Under the pieces are notes generated by a model. The model saw only the letters and a program-made list of their open reading frames with translations, had not been told where the DNA came from and did not search any database. Shown here in pieces: positions 42,463 through 51,316 of a DNA stretch of 64,000 bases. Each line of letters starts with the position of its first letter. The stretch's first letter is position 1. The stretch lies in contig JBGCEJ010000019.1 in assembly GCA_045106235.1 (NCBI GenBank), positions 22,214 through 86,213 of the forward strand. The letters are read 5' to 3'. A program made the translations under genes and the position numbers. This DNA is from UBA4427 sp045106235 (lineage in GTDB: Bacteria > Myxococcota_A > UBA9160 > UBA4427).

Positions 42463-43737
42463 CTAGCTCTCGTTCGGCACCCGAAAATAGTCCTGATAGG
42501 CCTGAAAGCGCCGCCGCTCCTCAGTCATCTGCTCTGGGGCAACGGATTCGTAGACATAGCGGCCGTGCTTACCTTTCGGCTTCGCATCGAGGTACGCGCG
42601 CACCCGCGCCGCGGAAGTCTCGTCAAAGGGCAGCCTCAGATCGCTTGAGAGCTGACCCAACGTCTTTACGGGGTCGTCCATGAAGTCCTGATACAGGACG
42701 TTCGAAACGTATCCCGGCCGCAAGGTGCCGTCTTCCATCCAGCGCATGAGATTCGCGTGGGTTGTCGCCCGACCATCCGCCATCACCAACTCATCGAGCA
42801 TCCCGCCGCCCCAGGGATCATCCGTGCGCCACCAGAAGATCGTCCCCATTACGTTCACGAATGAATCCGAGACGGTGATCGGATCGCGATGGGTCAAGAC
42901 GATCTTCGCATCGGGGTAGTACTCGAGCACTTCGGGAATATGATCGATCCAAAGCGGATTCTTGAGCAGCCAATGCTCCTTCTTGTATTTCCACTGGAGC
43001 AGCTTGAGGAAGCGCTGATGCCAGCGAATCGTCTCTCCCACCTCCTGCTCAGCAAGATATGCGGCATAGCTCGGGATCTGGAAAGAGAAGGCAAACACGT
43101 TGGAAAGGAACGAAGCGTAGAGATACTCTGCGCATTCCACGGGAAGGTCGCCGCCGAATTTATGCATCGCTTTCCATTCCGGCGTGACCCGGTCAAAGAT
43201 CGTAATCCGCTGGTCCGCGAGGGCGATGCGCGGATCCGTCTCGTAGCTTGCCTCTTCCGGCGGGGGACAGGGGAACATCGCCTCCCAACGTTTCACGATC
43301 CGGTATTGCGGGTCGGTCGACATCACTTCGTGAAGGATCGTCGTTCCGGTCCGACCATGACCAAGAATCATGACAGGCTCGTGGATCACCTCTTCTTCGA
43401 TTTCGGGATGCCGCGTGTAGGCGTCTTGAATCCGCAGACGCGCCTCGAGGTAGCCAACGAAATCGGACCGGGTCAGGATCCGGCCCATCATATTGAGCTT
43501 CGCTTCTTCCTCGATCGCCTGAATCAGAACGCGAAAATGCTCGATCCAGCCATCGTCGCCAAAATCACTCAGGCCCGTATTCTCCCGCGCCGAGCTGAGG
43601 AGCGAGTTTTCATCGAGCGGAACGATGCTCCGGGCATCCAGCATTTCGCCTTCTTCATTGAGTCGTGCAACCCAGTCCGGACGTGGGGCCGGCTGCCAAC
43701 GGTCCCGTCGATCGTATCCTTGTTTGGCTTCGCTCAT
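42463..43737 (-). CDS. PAPS-dependent sulfotransferase family protein
   Basis: A 424-residue sulfotransferase. The 5'-phosphosulfate loop is GHGRTGTT (residues 126-133) and the 3'-phosphate site is in VLTHRDPITVSDSFVN, both intact. This large bacterial group transfers sulfate from PAPS to small hydroxylated lipids or sugars; the acceptor is unknown. ATG 43737 has GAGGAG upstream, and the longer open frame upstream is antisense to the lipase gene. PAPS synthesis genes are not in the window. It is divergent from a lipase lipoprotein gene; a shared role in lipid modification is only a guess. Confidence 0.92.
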   Translation of the reverse strand: MSEAKQGYDRRDRWQPAPRPDWVARLNEEGEMLDARSIVPLDENSLLSSARENTGLSDFGDDGWIEHFRVLIQAIEEEAKLNMMGRILTRSDFVGYLEARLRIQDAYTRHPEIEEEVIHEPVMILGHGRTGTTILHEVMSTDPQYRIVKRWEAMFPCPPPEEASYETDPRIALADQRITIFDRVTPEWKAMHKFGGDLPVECAEYLYASFLSNVFAFSFQIPSYAAYLAEQEVGETIRWHQRFLKLLQWKYKKEHWLLKNPLWIDHIPEVLEYYPDAKIVLTHRDPITVSDSFVNVMGTIFWWRTDDPWGGGMLDELVMADGRATTHANLMRWMEDGTLRPGYVSNVLYQDFMDDPVKTLGQLSSDLRLPFDETSAARVRAYLDAKPKGKHGRYVYESVAPEQMTEERRRFQAYQDYFRVPNES

Positions 43738-43818
43738 GCGGACTCCTCTTCGGAACTGCGGTTCGGTGATACACTCTCGGCCTAAGCATCGCGCACTCGC
43801 AGCGAGAATGGGAACCGA

Positions 43819-46224
43819 ATGACGACGCAGCGCCCCGACACATCTCTCCCAACATCCCCGTCTCGGAGCAAGCTCCTCCGGCTCCTGGTCGGACTGCTCC
43901 TCAGCCCCCTTTTCATGAGCCTTACTGGTTGTGGAACAAGCACGGGCCCAGGAAGCTTGGCTCTTCCTGCGGCGCTGACGGGCCAAAATGTCGGCGGCTC
44001 GGTCCTCGGCGGGCTTCTCGGAGGAGCGGGCAACACAAGCGGGGCAGCGTTGGGCGAGCTGAACCTGACAAACGATCCCCGCCTCGTTTTGCGCGACCGG
44101 CTCGATCTCGCCGGGCCGAGTCGAAGCGACGGGCTCCAAGGCACCTCCTTCTCGCATCGCAGTCAGCGCTACCACGTCTACCCGTTCACGACCTACGGCA
44201 CCTCCCGCATCGAAGTCGGACTGAACGTCCATGATGCGGAATGGGCCGATCAGGTCGGTATCTGGATCCTTGGCCCCAAGCAACACGATGGCAGCTGGGC
44301 CGGGATCCGCGGCGCCTCGGGTGAGACGGGAAGCGTCGCTATCGATGCAACCGGGCTCGATGAATACCTCGTGTTAGTCGGCCCAAAAAGCGCAGGCGAC
44401 TTTTTGCCCCGCTACCCCGGATCCGAGGCTCTGCTTGAGGTCGATACCGAGGACGGATTCGAAGAAGAAATCGCTCGCCTCGAAACCCGTCCGAATCAGG
44501 ACGGCGAAGCCCCCACACGCGTCCTCGCTTTTGAGGGCGATTTCGACCCCGAGTTCTCGCTGCTCGGCGGACGACGCTTTCGGATCGAGGACCCGCTCGC
44601 ACAGATCAAACGTGCGGCGGATCTCCCGGCGGACGCTTTCGAAATCCTCTTCGCTGCGGAATGCGCGAACGTCGAATGCGACGAAACCACAGGGGAGCTG
44701 CTCGCCTTCGCGCCCCGTACCTGGTCCCGCTATCAGCTCTTCTCGCCCGAGGATGCGCAGAGCCTCGACGACACGCGCCTCGGATCCCTCAACGATCCGC
44801 AAGAGGGTTTCTTTTCGATCTACAGCGCAAGCGAGCCCCACCGCGTAGAAGAGACCTACCAAATCCTCGAAGGCATCGGCGCCGATGGCCGAACGAACCT
44901 CGTCGACCCGCTCTTGCTCCGCGTCGTACCAACGCTCCATGACGGGGCCGCCGGACAATGCGAAGTGGATATCATCGAAAAATCGCCTTGCCGCGGCGGA
45001 GCCGAGTCCTGCCGCGTCCCGACTTGCTTAGGGAGCGATGCCCCTGCCCCGAGCGACTTACCGATCCTGACCTTCCGCTCGACCTCCCTCGATTTCGATG
45101 AGACTTCGCTCTACGACCTCTCCGCAAGATGTGAAGGCAATTGTTCCCCGACCGCATCCCCCACCCGCTATCCGGTCTATTTCGCCCATGGCTTCAACTC
45201 GTCCAAGGATGCTTGGGACGGTATTTCGGCCGCGCTGATCGAAGGGGATCCGCGCTGGAAAGGTTGGCTCCAGGCTCAGAGCGTGCCGGCTTTCGAGCCC
45301 GTCTGGCAGCGCACGGAGCATCTTCGGCGCAATCTCTCCAACTTCCTGGTGGACCTGGAGAATCAAGGCGTGACGCCCCTGGAAGGCGAACCCTTCCAGC
45401 GGATCAATGTCGTGGCTCACTCCATGGGCGGCCTCGACAGTCGATATCTGCTCGGGCATCCGAAATACAATCAACCGAGTTGTCATCTCGAGCGCCAATG
45501 CACAGACGCGCAAGGGAATGCCGTGCCCTGCTGTAGTGCGGATGCCGAGGGGAACGCAATTCCCTGGCGCAAGCGAATCGCCTCCGTCACAACTTTGAGT
45601 ACACCCCACCGCGGTTCATCCTTTGCCGACCTCAGCATGAAGCTGCTCGAGAATCGGTCCGTCGACTGGATGTTCCGAAAGGCCGCGCGCTATGTCGTTG
45701 GCCTCGATACGGAAGAGGAGCAAACGGATCTTCGCGAGACGCTCTTCACCCTATCGAATCAGTTTTCGCGCGAGACCATGACACCCGATTTCCCGCCGCC
45801 GATTCCCGAACGGGTCTACACCTTTGCTTGCGCGAGCGGTGACGAAGACTGCGCCGTGCCCGATGGCGCCGACCTGCCTGAGGAACCCGGCAGACTTCCG
45901 GCCCCCGCCGAAGTCGCGACGATTTTCGGCTGGGCTTCAGAAGCCTGTGTCACCGGCGCCTGCGGCAGCATCCTCGATCCCGGACTCGCCCTCTCCCATG
46001 CTGTCGTCAAAAAGAATGAAGGCCCGGGCGACGGGGTCGTTGCGATCAAGAGCGCTGAGTTCGGGATTTATATGGGCGTTCGCGCGAACGATCATTTCCA
46101 ATGGAATCGACTCACTGTCGCCCAGATCGTCGACATGGCGGCACGCGCATTCGGAATCAAGCGAGAGCCCGTTGACCGCTTCCACGCCCATTGGCTCGGC
46201 ACGCTCGCTAAGTCCGGCTACTAA
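43819..46224 (+). CDS. Triacylglycerol-lipase-like alpha/beta hydrolase lipoprotein with large N-terminal region
   Basis: An 801-residue exported protein. A signal ends in the lipobox SLTGC near residue 38. The following Gly/Leu/Ser-rich stretch is low complexity. Residues to about 450 form a region I do not recognise, with paired cysteines. The lipase domain has YFAHGFNSSKDAW, the nucleophile VVAHSMGGLD with Ser535 and TLSTPHRGSSFAD, which is the Pseudomonas/Staphylococcus lipase pattern. The catalytic Asp and His probably lie in the C-terminal third. It should cleave long-chain acyl esters at the cell surface. It is followed by a P450 gene with its own ribosome site. Confidence 0.9.
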   Translation: MTTQRPDTSLPTSPSRSKLLRLLVGLLLSPLFMSLTGCGTSTGPGSLALPAALTGQNVGGSVLGGLLGGAGNTSGAALGELNLTNDPRLVLRDRLDLAGPSRSDGLQGTSFSHRSQRYHVYPFTTYGTSRIEVGLNVHDAEWADQVGIWILGPKQHDGSWAGIRGASGETGSVAIDATGLDEYLVLVGPKSAGDFLPRYPGSEALLEVDTEDGFEEEIARLETRPNQDGEAPTRVLAFEGDFDPEFSLLGGRRFRIEDPLAQIKRAADLPADAFEILFAAECANVECDETTGELLAFAPRTWSRYQLFSPEDAQSLDDTRLGSLNDPQEGFFSIYSASEPHRVEETYQILEGIGADGRTNLVDPLLLRVVPTLHDGAAGQCEVDIIEKSPCRGGAESCRVPTCLGSDAPAPSDLPILTFRSTSLDFDETSLYDLSARCEGNCSPTASPTRYPVYFAHGFNSSKDAWDGISAALIEGDPRWKGWLQAQSVPAFEPVWQRTEHLRRNLSNFLVDLENQGVTPLEGEPFQRINVVAHSMGGLDSRYLLGHPKYNQPSCHLERQCTDAQGNAVPCCSADAEGNAIPWRKRIASVTTLSTPHRGSSFADLSMKLLENRSVDWMFRKAARYVVGLDTEEEQTDLRETLFTLSNQFSRETMTPDFPPPIPERVYTFACASGDEDCAVPDGADLPEEPGRLPAPAEVATIFGWASEACVTGACGSILDPGLALSHAVVKKNEGPGDGVVAIKSAEFGIYMGVRANDHFQWNRLTVAQIVDMAARAFGIKREPVDRFHAHWLGTLAKSGY

Positions 46225-46279
46225 GCAGCAGTCCATCAACCCTTTCCACCCTTTCCCCCAGACTACCCAGAGGTTCACA

Positions 46280-47464
46280 ATGAGCATCGACTACGATCCC
46301 TTTTCGGCTGAAGTCATCCACGGCGACCGTCACGCGATCTACAAGCAGCTGCGGGACGATGAGCCTGCCTACTTCATGGAGAAATGGAATGCCTGGGCGC
46401 TGTCCCGCTTCGATGATGTGTGGTGGGCTTGCGAAGGGAAATTCGTCTCGAACGCGCAGGGGGCGACCTCCGCGCATCTCTTGACGAAGGTCCAGCCGGT
46501 GCTGCCCTTGATCAACAATATGGATCCGCCGGAGCACACCAAGCTCCGCGGCGGCCTCCGCAAGCATTTCATGCCCGCCCGCGTCCGCGCCCTTGAACCC
46601 ATGATCCGCGACCTTGTCCAAGGCCTCATCGAACCCTTCGCCGACGGCGGACAGCATGAGTTCGTCGAGGGTTTTGCGCAGCCCCTCGCGATGCATGTGG
46701 GCTGCGCCGTAATCGGCTTGCCCGTCGAAGACGGCACCTATCTCCGCGACCTCGTCGCCCGCTTCTTTCACCGCGAACCGGGACATGCCGGCATGACCGA
46801 AGACGGGCTCGCCGCCATGCTGGAGATGAACGATTACCTTCGTCAGGTCTCGGCCGATCAGCGCGCGAAGCCGCCCGCCGAGGCCAACGCGATCACGGTG
46901 CTCCGAGAGTATCGAGACGCCGAGGGGAACGCCCTGTCCGATGACGATATCGGCTCCCACCTCTCGCTTCTTCTGATCGGGGGAACCGACACCCTACCCA
47001 AGGTGCTCGCGAACCTCATCCTTCGCCTTCAGCAAAATCCGGACCAGCGAGCAGAGCTCGCGGCGAATCCAGAACTCGCGGTCCCTGCCTTCAATGAAAC
47101 TGTGCGCATCGATATGCCTACGAATAACATGTGTCGCCTGATTACGGAGGACGTCGAACGGCACGGCCATACGCTTCGGGCGGGCCAAGCCATCGTCCTC
47201 CTTTACACCGCGGCGAACCGAGACGAACGTGAGTTCGACGCCCCAGAGCGCTTCGACATGCATCGAAATCCGCCCCGATCCCTCGGCTTCAGCCATGGCA
47301 CCCATGCCTGCATCGGCCTTCATGTCGCTCGCAAGGAAGGCGAAGTCGCGATCCAGGAACTCCTGAAACGATTCCCAGCCTATGAAGTGGATGAATCGAG
47401 CCTCGAGACCTACGCCACCGAATTCGTGAAGGGCTATTCCGGGATGCAGGTGCGCTGGTCTTAG
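46280..47464 (+). CDS. Cytochrome P450
   Basis: A 394-residue soluble P450 with the I-helix LLIGGTDTLPKVLAN, K-helix ETVR and heme loop FSHGTHACIGLHVARKE with Cys344. The I-helix has GGTDT where many bacterial P450s have AGxDT, a variation also seen in some fatty acid or terpene hydroxylases. ATG 46280 has AGAGG upstream; the open frame before it is a shadow of the lipase gene. It is 56 bases after the lipase gene, so hydroxylation of released fatty acids or a similar lipid is possible (inference). Confidence 0.95.
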   Translation: MSIDYDPFSAEVIHGDRHAIYKQLRDDEPAYFMEKWNAWALSRFDDVWWACEGKFVSNAQGATSAHLLTKVQPVLPLINNMDPPEHTKLRGGLRKHFMPARVRALEPMIRDLVQGLIEPFADGGQHEFVEGFAQPLAMHVGCAVIGLPVEDGTYLRDLVARFFHREPGHAGMTEDGLAAMLEMNDYLRQVSADQRAKPPAEANAITVLREYRDAEGNALSDDDIGSHLSLLLIGGTDTLPKVLANLILRLQQNPDQRAELAANPELAVPAFNETVRIDMPTNNMCRLITEDVERHGHTLRAGQAIVLLYTAANRDEREFDAPERFDMHRNPPRSLGFSHGTHACIGLHVARKEGEVAIQELLKRFPAYEVDESSLETYATEFVKGYSGMQVRWS

Positions 47465-47488
47465 GCTCAATTTAGGGAGAACACCTCT

Positions 47489-47518
47489 TTGACATTCGGC
47501 GCGCGTTCGTGAGAGAAT
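47489..47518 (+). promoter_or_regulatory. Promoter for the pectin-acetylesterase-like gene
   Basis: TTGACA (47489-47494), a perfect -35, is followed after 18 bases by GAGAAT (47513-47518). A start of transcription near 47525 leaves room for the AGCGAGGA ribosome site before ATG 47556, which supports that start over the ATG at 47517. Confidence 0.5.
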
Positions 47519-47555
47519 GACGGCCTATCAGATCTCTCACAAGCGAGGACTCCGA

Positions 47556-48707
47556 ATGAACGATCGAAGATTGAACCGACTTCTCCTGCTCCTGCTGGCC
47601 CTCACGACGATCGCCCTACTGGGAAACAATGATCGTGGCCTTCAACCCTCCGCCTACATGGAACTCGAGGAATCCGGCGTCACCAAATACATGGGTAAAT
47701 TCGTCCCGAAATCCTCGGAGGATGTCGGCGACGGCTGGACCAAACACACCTTCGATACCGAGGACGGCGAAGGCCCGATCTGTATCTCGGGCACTGAATT
47801 CTCCGTCTTCACTCGACCGGGCCTCATCAAGAGCCTGCTGATCTTCGAGCAAGGCGGCGGAGCTTGCTGGCAGGACTTTTACAATTGCAACATTTTGTCG
47901 GAAGATCAGGAACCGCCGGGACCGCGCTCAGGCATCTTTGATTTCGACTCCCGGGACAATCCCTTCCGCTTCTATTCCGTTGTCTACATGCCTTACTGCG
48001 ACGGCTCCGTCTTCACCGGAGACAATGAAGTTGAGGACGCGAATTTCCCCTTCGGCCCCGTGCGCTATCACCGTGGCCTTCGTAACCAAACCGCGGCCCT
48101 GGACCTCGCCCACGAGGTGTTTCCCGACAGCAAGCGAGTCACGATCTCCGGCTCGAGCGCAGGCGGCGTCGGCGCAACGGCCTTCACGCCGTTCCTCGCC
48201 CGCTTCGCCTGGGGCAACCGCGTCAAGCTCACAGTGTTGAACGATGCGGGCCCCGTCACGACGAATCTCTCCGACACGGTTTCGGTCGCGGCCCGAGCCG
48301 CCGATTGGGATTTCGGAAAATTCTATCCGGAAAGCTGCACCGAGTGTGACGATATGGGTCAGTCCACCGCCGTCATCAAATGGCGCCTCGACAACGACAC
48401 CACGGTCCGCGAAGCGTTCTACGAAACCGATCTCGACCAGACGAATCGCTTCTTTCTCAACTTGCTCTTTGATCCAGTTGGTTTTCGGAACTTGATCGTG
48501 ACGGAGCATGGGCTGATTAATGAAGCACACCCAGAGCGCTACAAGCGCTTCATCGTCGCAGGCGATACATCCCATACCGCGCTGCAATCCGATCTTTTCT
48601 ACACCCAGGATGCCAATGGCGTCCTGCTCAACGATTGGACCTACGATTTCTTAAAGGGAAACCAAAGTTGGGTGGACATCGTTGAAGATGCCCAATTCGA
48701 CTTCTAG
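47556..48707 (+). CDS. Pectin acetylesterase-family hydrolase, exported
   Basis: A 383-residue protein with an N-terminal signal or anchor (LLLLLLALTTIALLG). Motifs fit the pectin acetylesterase (PAE) alpha/beta hydrolase family: GGGACWQD, YCDGSVFTGD, and the nucleophile ISGSSAGGVGA near residue 201, plus GDTSHTALQ late with the likely His. It should deacetylate a polysaccharide or similar ester outside the cell; plant pectin is not implied. A canonical promoter lies upstream. The stop is followed by a 12-bp tandem repeat and a strong terminator. Confidence 0.88.
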   Translation: MNDRRLNRLLLLLLALTTIALLGNNDRGLQPSAYMELEESGVTKYMGKFVPKSSEDVGDGWTKHTFDTEDGEGPICISGTEFSVFTRPGLIKSLLIFEQGGGACWQDFYNCNILSEDQEPPGPRSGIFDFDSRDNPFRFYSVVYMPYCDGSVFTGDNEVEDANFPFGPVRYHRGLRNQTAALDLAHEVFPDSKRVTISGSSAGGVGATAFTPFLARFAWGNRVKLTVLNDAGPVTTNLSDTVSVAARAADWDFGKFYPESCTECDDMGQSTAVIKWRLDNDTTVREAFYETDLDQTNRFFLNLLFDPVGFRNLIVTEHGLINEAHPERYKRFIVAGDTSHTALQSDLFYTQDANGVLLNDWTYDFLKGNQSWVDIVEDAQFDF

Positions 48708-48720
48708 GGGTCGATCTAAG

Positions 48721-48768
48721 GACACTTCGATAGACACGTCGATAAACACGTCGACAGACACGTCGATC
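48721..48768. repeat. Tandem repeat, 12-bp unit, four copies
   Basis: Units GACACTTCGATA, GACACGTCGATA, AACACGTCGACA and GACACGTCGATC lie head to tail right after the PAE stop codon and before the terminator. Unit length is a multiple of three but no gene uses it here. Confidence 0.9.
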
Positions 48769-48802
48769 TAGCGATCGATAACAGATCACACGCAGGCCCA
48801 CT

Positions 48803-48847
48803 AAAGGGGCATTCGATTCGGTTCACACCGCGTCGGATGCCCCTTTT
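48803..48847 (+). terminator. Rho-independent terminator after the PAE gene
   Basis: AAAGGGGCAT (48803-48812) pairs with ATGCCCCTTT (48837-48846), and the stem extends imperfectly into CGATTCGG/CCGCGTCGG with a small loop. A T5 run ends it. The A-run on the other side could also help stop the convergent TMEM220 gene. Confidence 0.75.
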
Positions 48848-48888
48848 TCGCGTCGTACCCAATGCGAAATGAGATGCGCGCTCCCGGA

Positions 48889-49251
48889 CTAAGGCTGCGC
48901 TTTGACACTCCCCCGCCGCGACCAGACCGTCAGCGTGATTGCCCACGCGACACAGAGCCCAAGGCCAACCGCCTCTCTCGGCTCTTCATGCCCCTCTGCC
49001 TTCATCCTGAACGAAGTAAAGGCCTCCTCGGACGCGCCGACTAAACTCGAAGCCAGCGTCGCAAACCAGAGCGTGAAGATGATTGCTGCAGCCAGATTCG
49101 GCACGAAGAGTCTACGCTCGAGGAAAGCCGCCACGGACAGAGCGGACATCGCGAGATAGCCCAGAATCCAAAGCGCCGGATCCGGGTCATTCCACTGCAC
49201 CGCCGCCGCCAAGGCGAAAACGGCCGCGAAGAAAGCAGCCCATCCCTTCAT
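48889..49251 (-). CDS. TMEM220-like small membrane protein
   Basis: A 120-residue protein with four expected hydrophobic segments and the WNDPDPALWI motif of the transmembrane protein 220 family, whose function is unknown in any organism I know of. ATG 49251 is preferred to ATG 49257 because AAGGGGG lies at a better spacing from it. It is divergent from the PF10118-type hydrolase gene and convergent with the PAE gene. Confidence 0.85.
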   Translation of the reverse strand: MKGWAAFFAAVFALAAAVQWNDPDPALWILGYLAMSALSVAAFLERRLFVPNLAAAIIFTLWFATLASSLVGASEEAFTSFRMKAEGHEEPREAVGLGLCVAWAITLTVWSRRGSVKAQP

Positions 49252-49364
49252 GTCCATCCCCCTTAGCGCCGCGTGCGCTTCTCTTCATAGTATCGGCCGG
49301 CCCGGATTCACGCGAATGGACCTCTATCCCGGCGTGCCGTATCGTTTCGGCTGGAGGAGCCCTG

Positions 49365-50204
49365 ATGACCGCTGAAACCAACCTGAAAGAAATCGAAATG
49401 GTCGTCCGGCGCCCCGAGTTCGCCTTCGCCGACTCGCCCCATAACTGGATGCCTGCGAACCCCGCCTTCGGCTACGAGCTCAATGGCGGCTCGCTGATCC
49501 TGCCCTACCTCGAGCCCTACCTGATCCGCGTCATGAAGCAGGCCAAGGACAAGCTCGCCGGAAGCAATCCGCGACTGGCTCGTGAGATCGACCTTTTTAA
49601 CGGCCAAGAAGCCAACCACTACCGCCTCCACGCCGGCTATAACGCGATGCTCAGGGAGCGCTACGAAGGCTTGGAAGAGATCGAGGCCGAGATCGAAGCC
49701 GATTTCGCACGCATGCTGCGCGAAGAATCCCTCGAGTGGAATCTCGGGTATTCCGCAGGATTCGAAACGACGGGGATGGTCACCGCGGAGCTCTTTTTCA
49801 GAGCGGCGCCGGAATCACTCGAAGGCGCAGACCCCGCGGTGGCGGGACTTTGGGGTTGGCATCTCGCTGAAGAATTTGAGCATCGATGCGTAGCCTTCGA
49901 CGTCTACCAAGCGCTGGTCGGCCATTGGCGCGAGCGCGTCCGAATGTTTCTCTACCAGAGCCGGCACCTCCGCGGCTTCGGGACCCGCGCCGCTCAGCTG
50001 ATGCGTGAACAGGATGCCGCTAGAGGCCTTACCCCCACGACACCCACGACCTCAGTCAGCCGCGCTCAAAAGCGTATCGAACGCAAGCAAGCCCTCTTCG
50101 CGATCCGCCGGATCGGCGTCAGCCTACTGCCGGGGCATGAACCGAGAAACGCCCCGGACCTACATGAGGCCGAGGCGTTTCTCTCAGATCTTGCTTGGAC
50201 CTAG
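49365..50204 (+). CDS. Predicted metal-dependent hydrolase (PF10118 family)
   Basis: A 279-residue helical protein. NGQEANHYRLH and WHLAEEFEHRCVAFDVY supply the Glu/His metal ligands of this family, which resembles ferritin-like di-iron helical bundles; activity is not established. The ATG at 49365 follows GGAGGAG and a long upstream open frame is rejected as non-coding. Residues 225-240 are a Thr/Pro/Ser linker. The stop TAG lies in the arm of a perfect 7-bp inverted repeat, and a 10-bp tandem repeat follows. Confidence 0.88.
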   Translation: MTAETNLKEIEMVVRRPEFAFADSPHNWMPANPAFGYELNGGSLILPYLEPYLIRVMKQAKDKLAGSNPRLAREIDLFNGQEANHYRLHAGYNAMLRERYEGLEEIEAEIEADFARMLREESLEWNLGYSAGFETTGMVTAELFFRAAPESLEGADPAVAGLWGWHLAEEFEHRCVAFDVYQALVGHWRERVRMFLYQSRHLRGFGTRAAQLMREQDAARGLTPTTPTTSVSRAQKRIERKQALFAIRRIGVSLLPGHEPRNAPDLHEAEAFLSDLAWT

Positions 50205-50217
50205 TATTGTTAGGTCC
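50197..50217 (+). terminator. Stem-loop spanning the stop codon of the PF10118 gene
   Basis: GGACCTA and TAGGTCC form a perfect 7-bp inverted repeat with the loop GTATTGT. The TAG stop (50202-50204) begins in the left arm and ends in the loop. It is followed by the 10-bp repeat rather than a T-run. Confidence 0.4.
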
Positions 50218-50220
50218 GAC

Positions 50221-50270
50221 GAGACCCAGCAAGACTCAGCGAGACCCAACGAGACCCAACGAGACCCAAC
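50221..50270. repeat. Tandem repeat, 10-bp unit, five copies
   Basis: GAGACCCAGC, AAGACTCAGC, then three copies of GAGACCCAAC follow one another in exact 10-bp register between convergent genes. The last three copies are identical, which suggests recent expansion. Confidence 0.92.
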
Positions 50271-50312
50271 AACAGGGCATAGCCCGCGGCCGGACCTCAG
50301 GGGTCGCGCCTG

Positions 50313-51086
50313 CTATTTCGGAGGCATCCGAATCCCGCCGTCCACGCGAATCACTTCCGCGTTCATGTAAGGGTTAGTCAGCAGCTCCACGATCATGGAA
50401 GCCAGTTCGTCGCCCACTCCCAGGCGCTTCGGGAAGAGCACGCTCTGGCCAAGATGAGCCTTGAACTTCTCTGAGCCCTCACCCGTGCCGTAAATCGGCG
50501 TATCCACCAGACCCGGTGCGACCGTGTTCACGCGAACGCCAATCGATGCGAGATCTCGCGCAATCGGCAGCGTCATGCCCACAACGCCCCCCTTCGAAGC
50601 GGAATACGCGGCCTGACCAATCTGCCCGTCGAAAGCAGCGACCGAAGCGAGGTTCACAACGGCGCCCCGCTGACCGTCTTCATCAAGGGGCTCCGTCTGC
50701 GCCATCGCTGCCGCTGCCAACCGGATGCAGTTGAAAGAACCGATCAGGTTTACGCGTAGGACGAACTCGAAGGTCTTTAGATCGAAGGGCTTCCCTTCGC
50801 GATCCACGGTCCGAGCCGCACTCCCGATCCCCGCGCCGTTCACGAGCGAGCGGAGCGGACCGAGCTTGGTCGCCGCATCCACCGCAGCCTGCACCTCTTC
50901 CTCGTTCGAAACGTCAGCCTTCGCAAAGACTCCGCCGAGTTCTTTCGCAGCGGCCTCCCCGCCTTCTTCGTTCATATCAACGACCACGACCCGCGCGCCC
51001 AGCGCAGCAAGTCGGCGGGCGGAAGCGAGTCCAATTCCAGAGGCACCGCCAGTCACAATCGCGGACGTGGCATTCAGATCGATCAC
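50313..51086 (-). CDS. SDR family protein, HSD17B10 / 3-hydroxyacyl-CoA dehydrogenase-like
   Basis: A 257-residue SDR with TGGASGIGLAS near residue 12, NGAGIGSA, SVAAFDGQIGQAAYSASKGG with the Ser/Tyr/Lys site, and a PFPKRLG-like ending VLFPKRLGVGDE. The match to the type II 3-hydroxyacyl-CoA dehydrogenase group (HSD17B10-like) is good, so it may oxidise L-3-hydroxyacyl-CoAs in beta-oxidation. The GTG at 51086 is used with AAAGGAG upstream. It is downstream of the dockerin-like gene on the same strand. Confidence 0.93.
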   Translation of the reverse strand: MIDLNATSAIVTGGASGIGLASARRLAALGARVVVVDMNEEGGEAAAKELGGVFAKADVSNEEEVQAAVDAATKLGPLRSLVNGAGIGSAARTVDREGKPFDLKTFEFVLRVNLIGSFNCIRLAAAAMAQTEPLDEDGQRGAVVNLASVAAFDGQIGQAAYSASKGGVVGMTLPIARDLASIGVRVNTVAPGLVDTPIYGTGEGSEKFKAHLGQSVLFPKRLGVGDELASMIVELLTNPYMNAEVIRVDGGIRMPPK

Positions 51087-51209
51087 GTATTTTCTCCTTT
51101 AGAGCGGGATGAGCGCGTTTAAGGCGCCGAGCATAGGCGTTCGCGCGCACCTTGTGTAGCGCCACTACACCGAAGGCCCTTTCCCTGACTCACCCAACGC
51201 CCCCATCGC

Positions 51210-51242
51210 CCCACCAAAGACCCACCAGAGACCCACCGGAGA
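51210..51242. repeat. Tandem repeat, 11-bp unit, three copies
   Basis: CCCACCAAAGA, CCCACCAGAGA and CCCACCGGAGA follow one another between the dockerin-like gene and the downstream SDR gene. Confidence 0.85.
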
Positions 51243-51316
51243 AAACGATCCAAACCACCGCGGGGCGGACGCATCCGTCCACCCCACGGCGCTTCCCTCG
51301 GTCAATGCGGCTTGGA

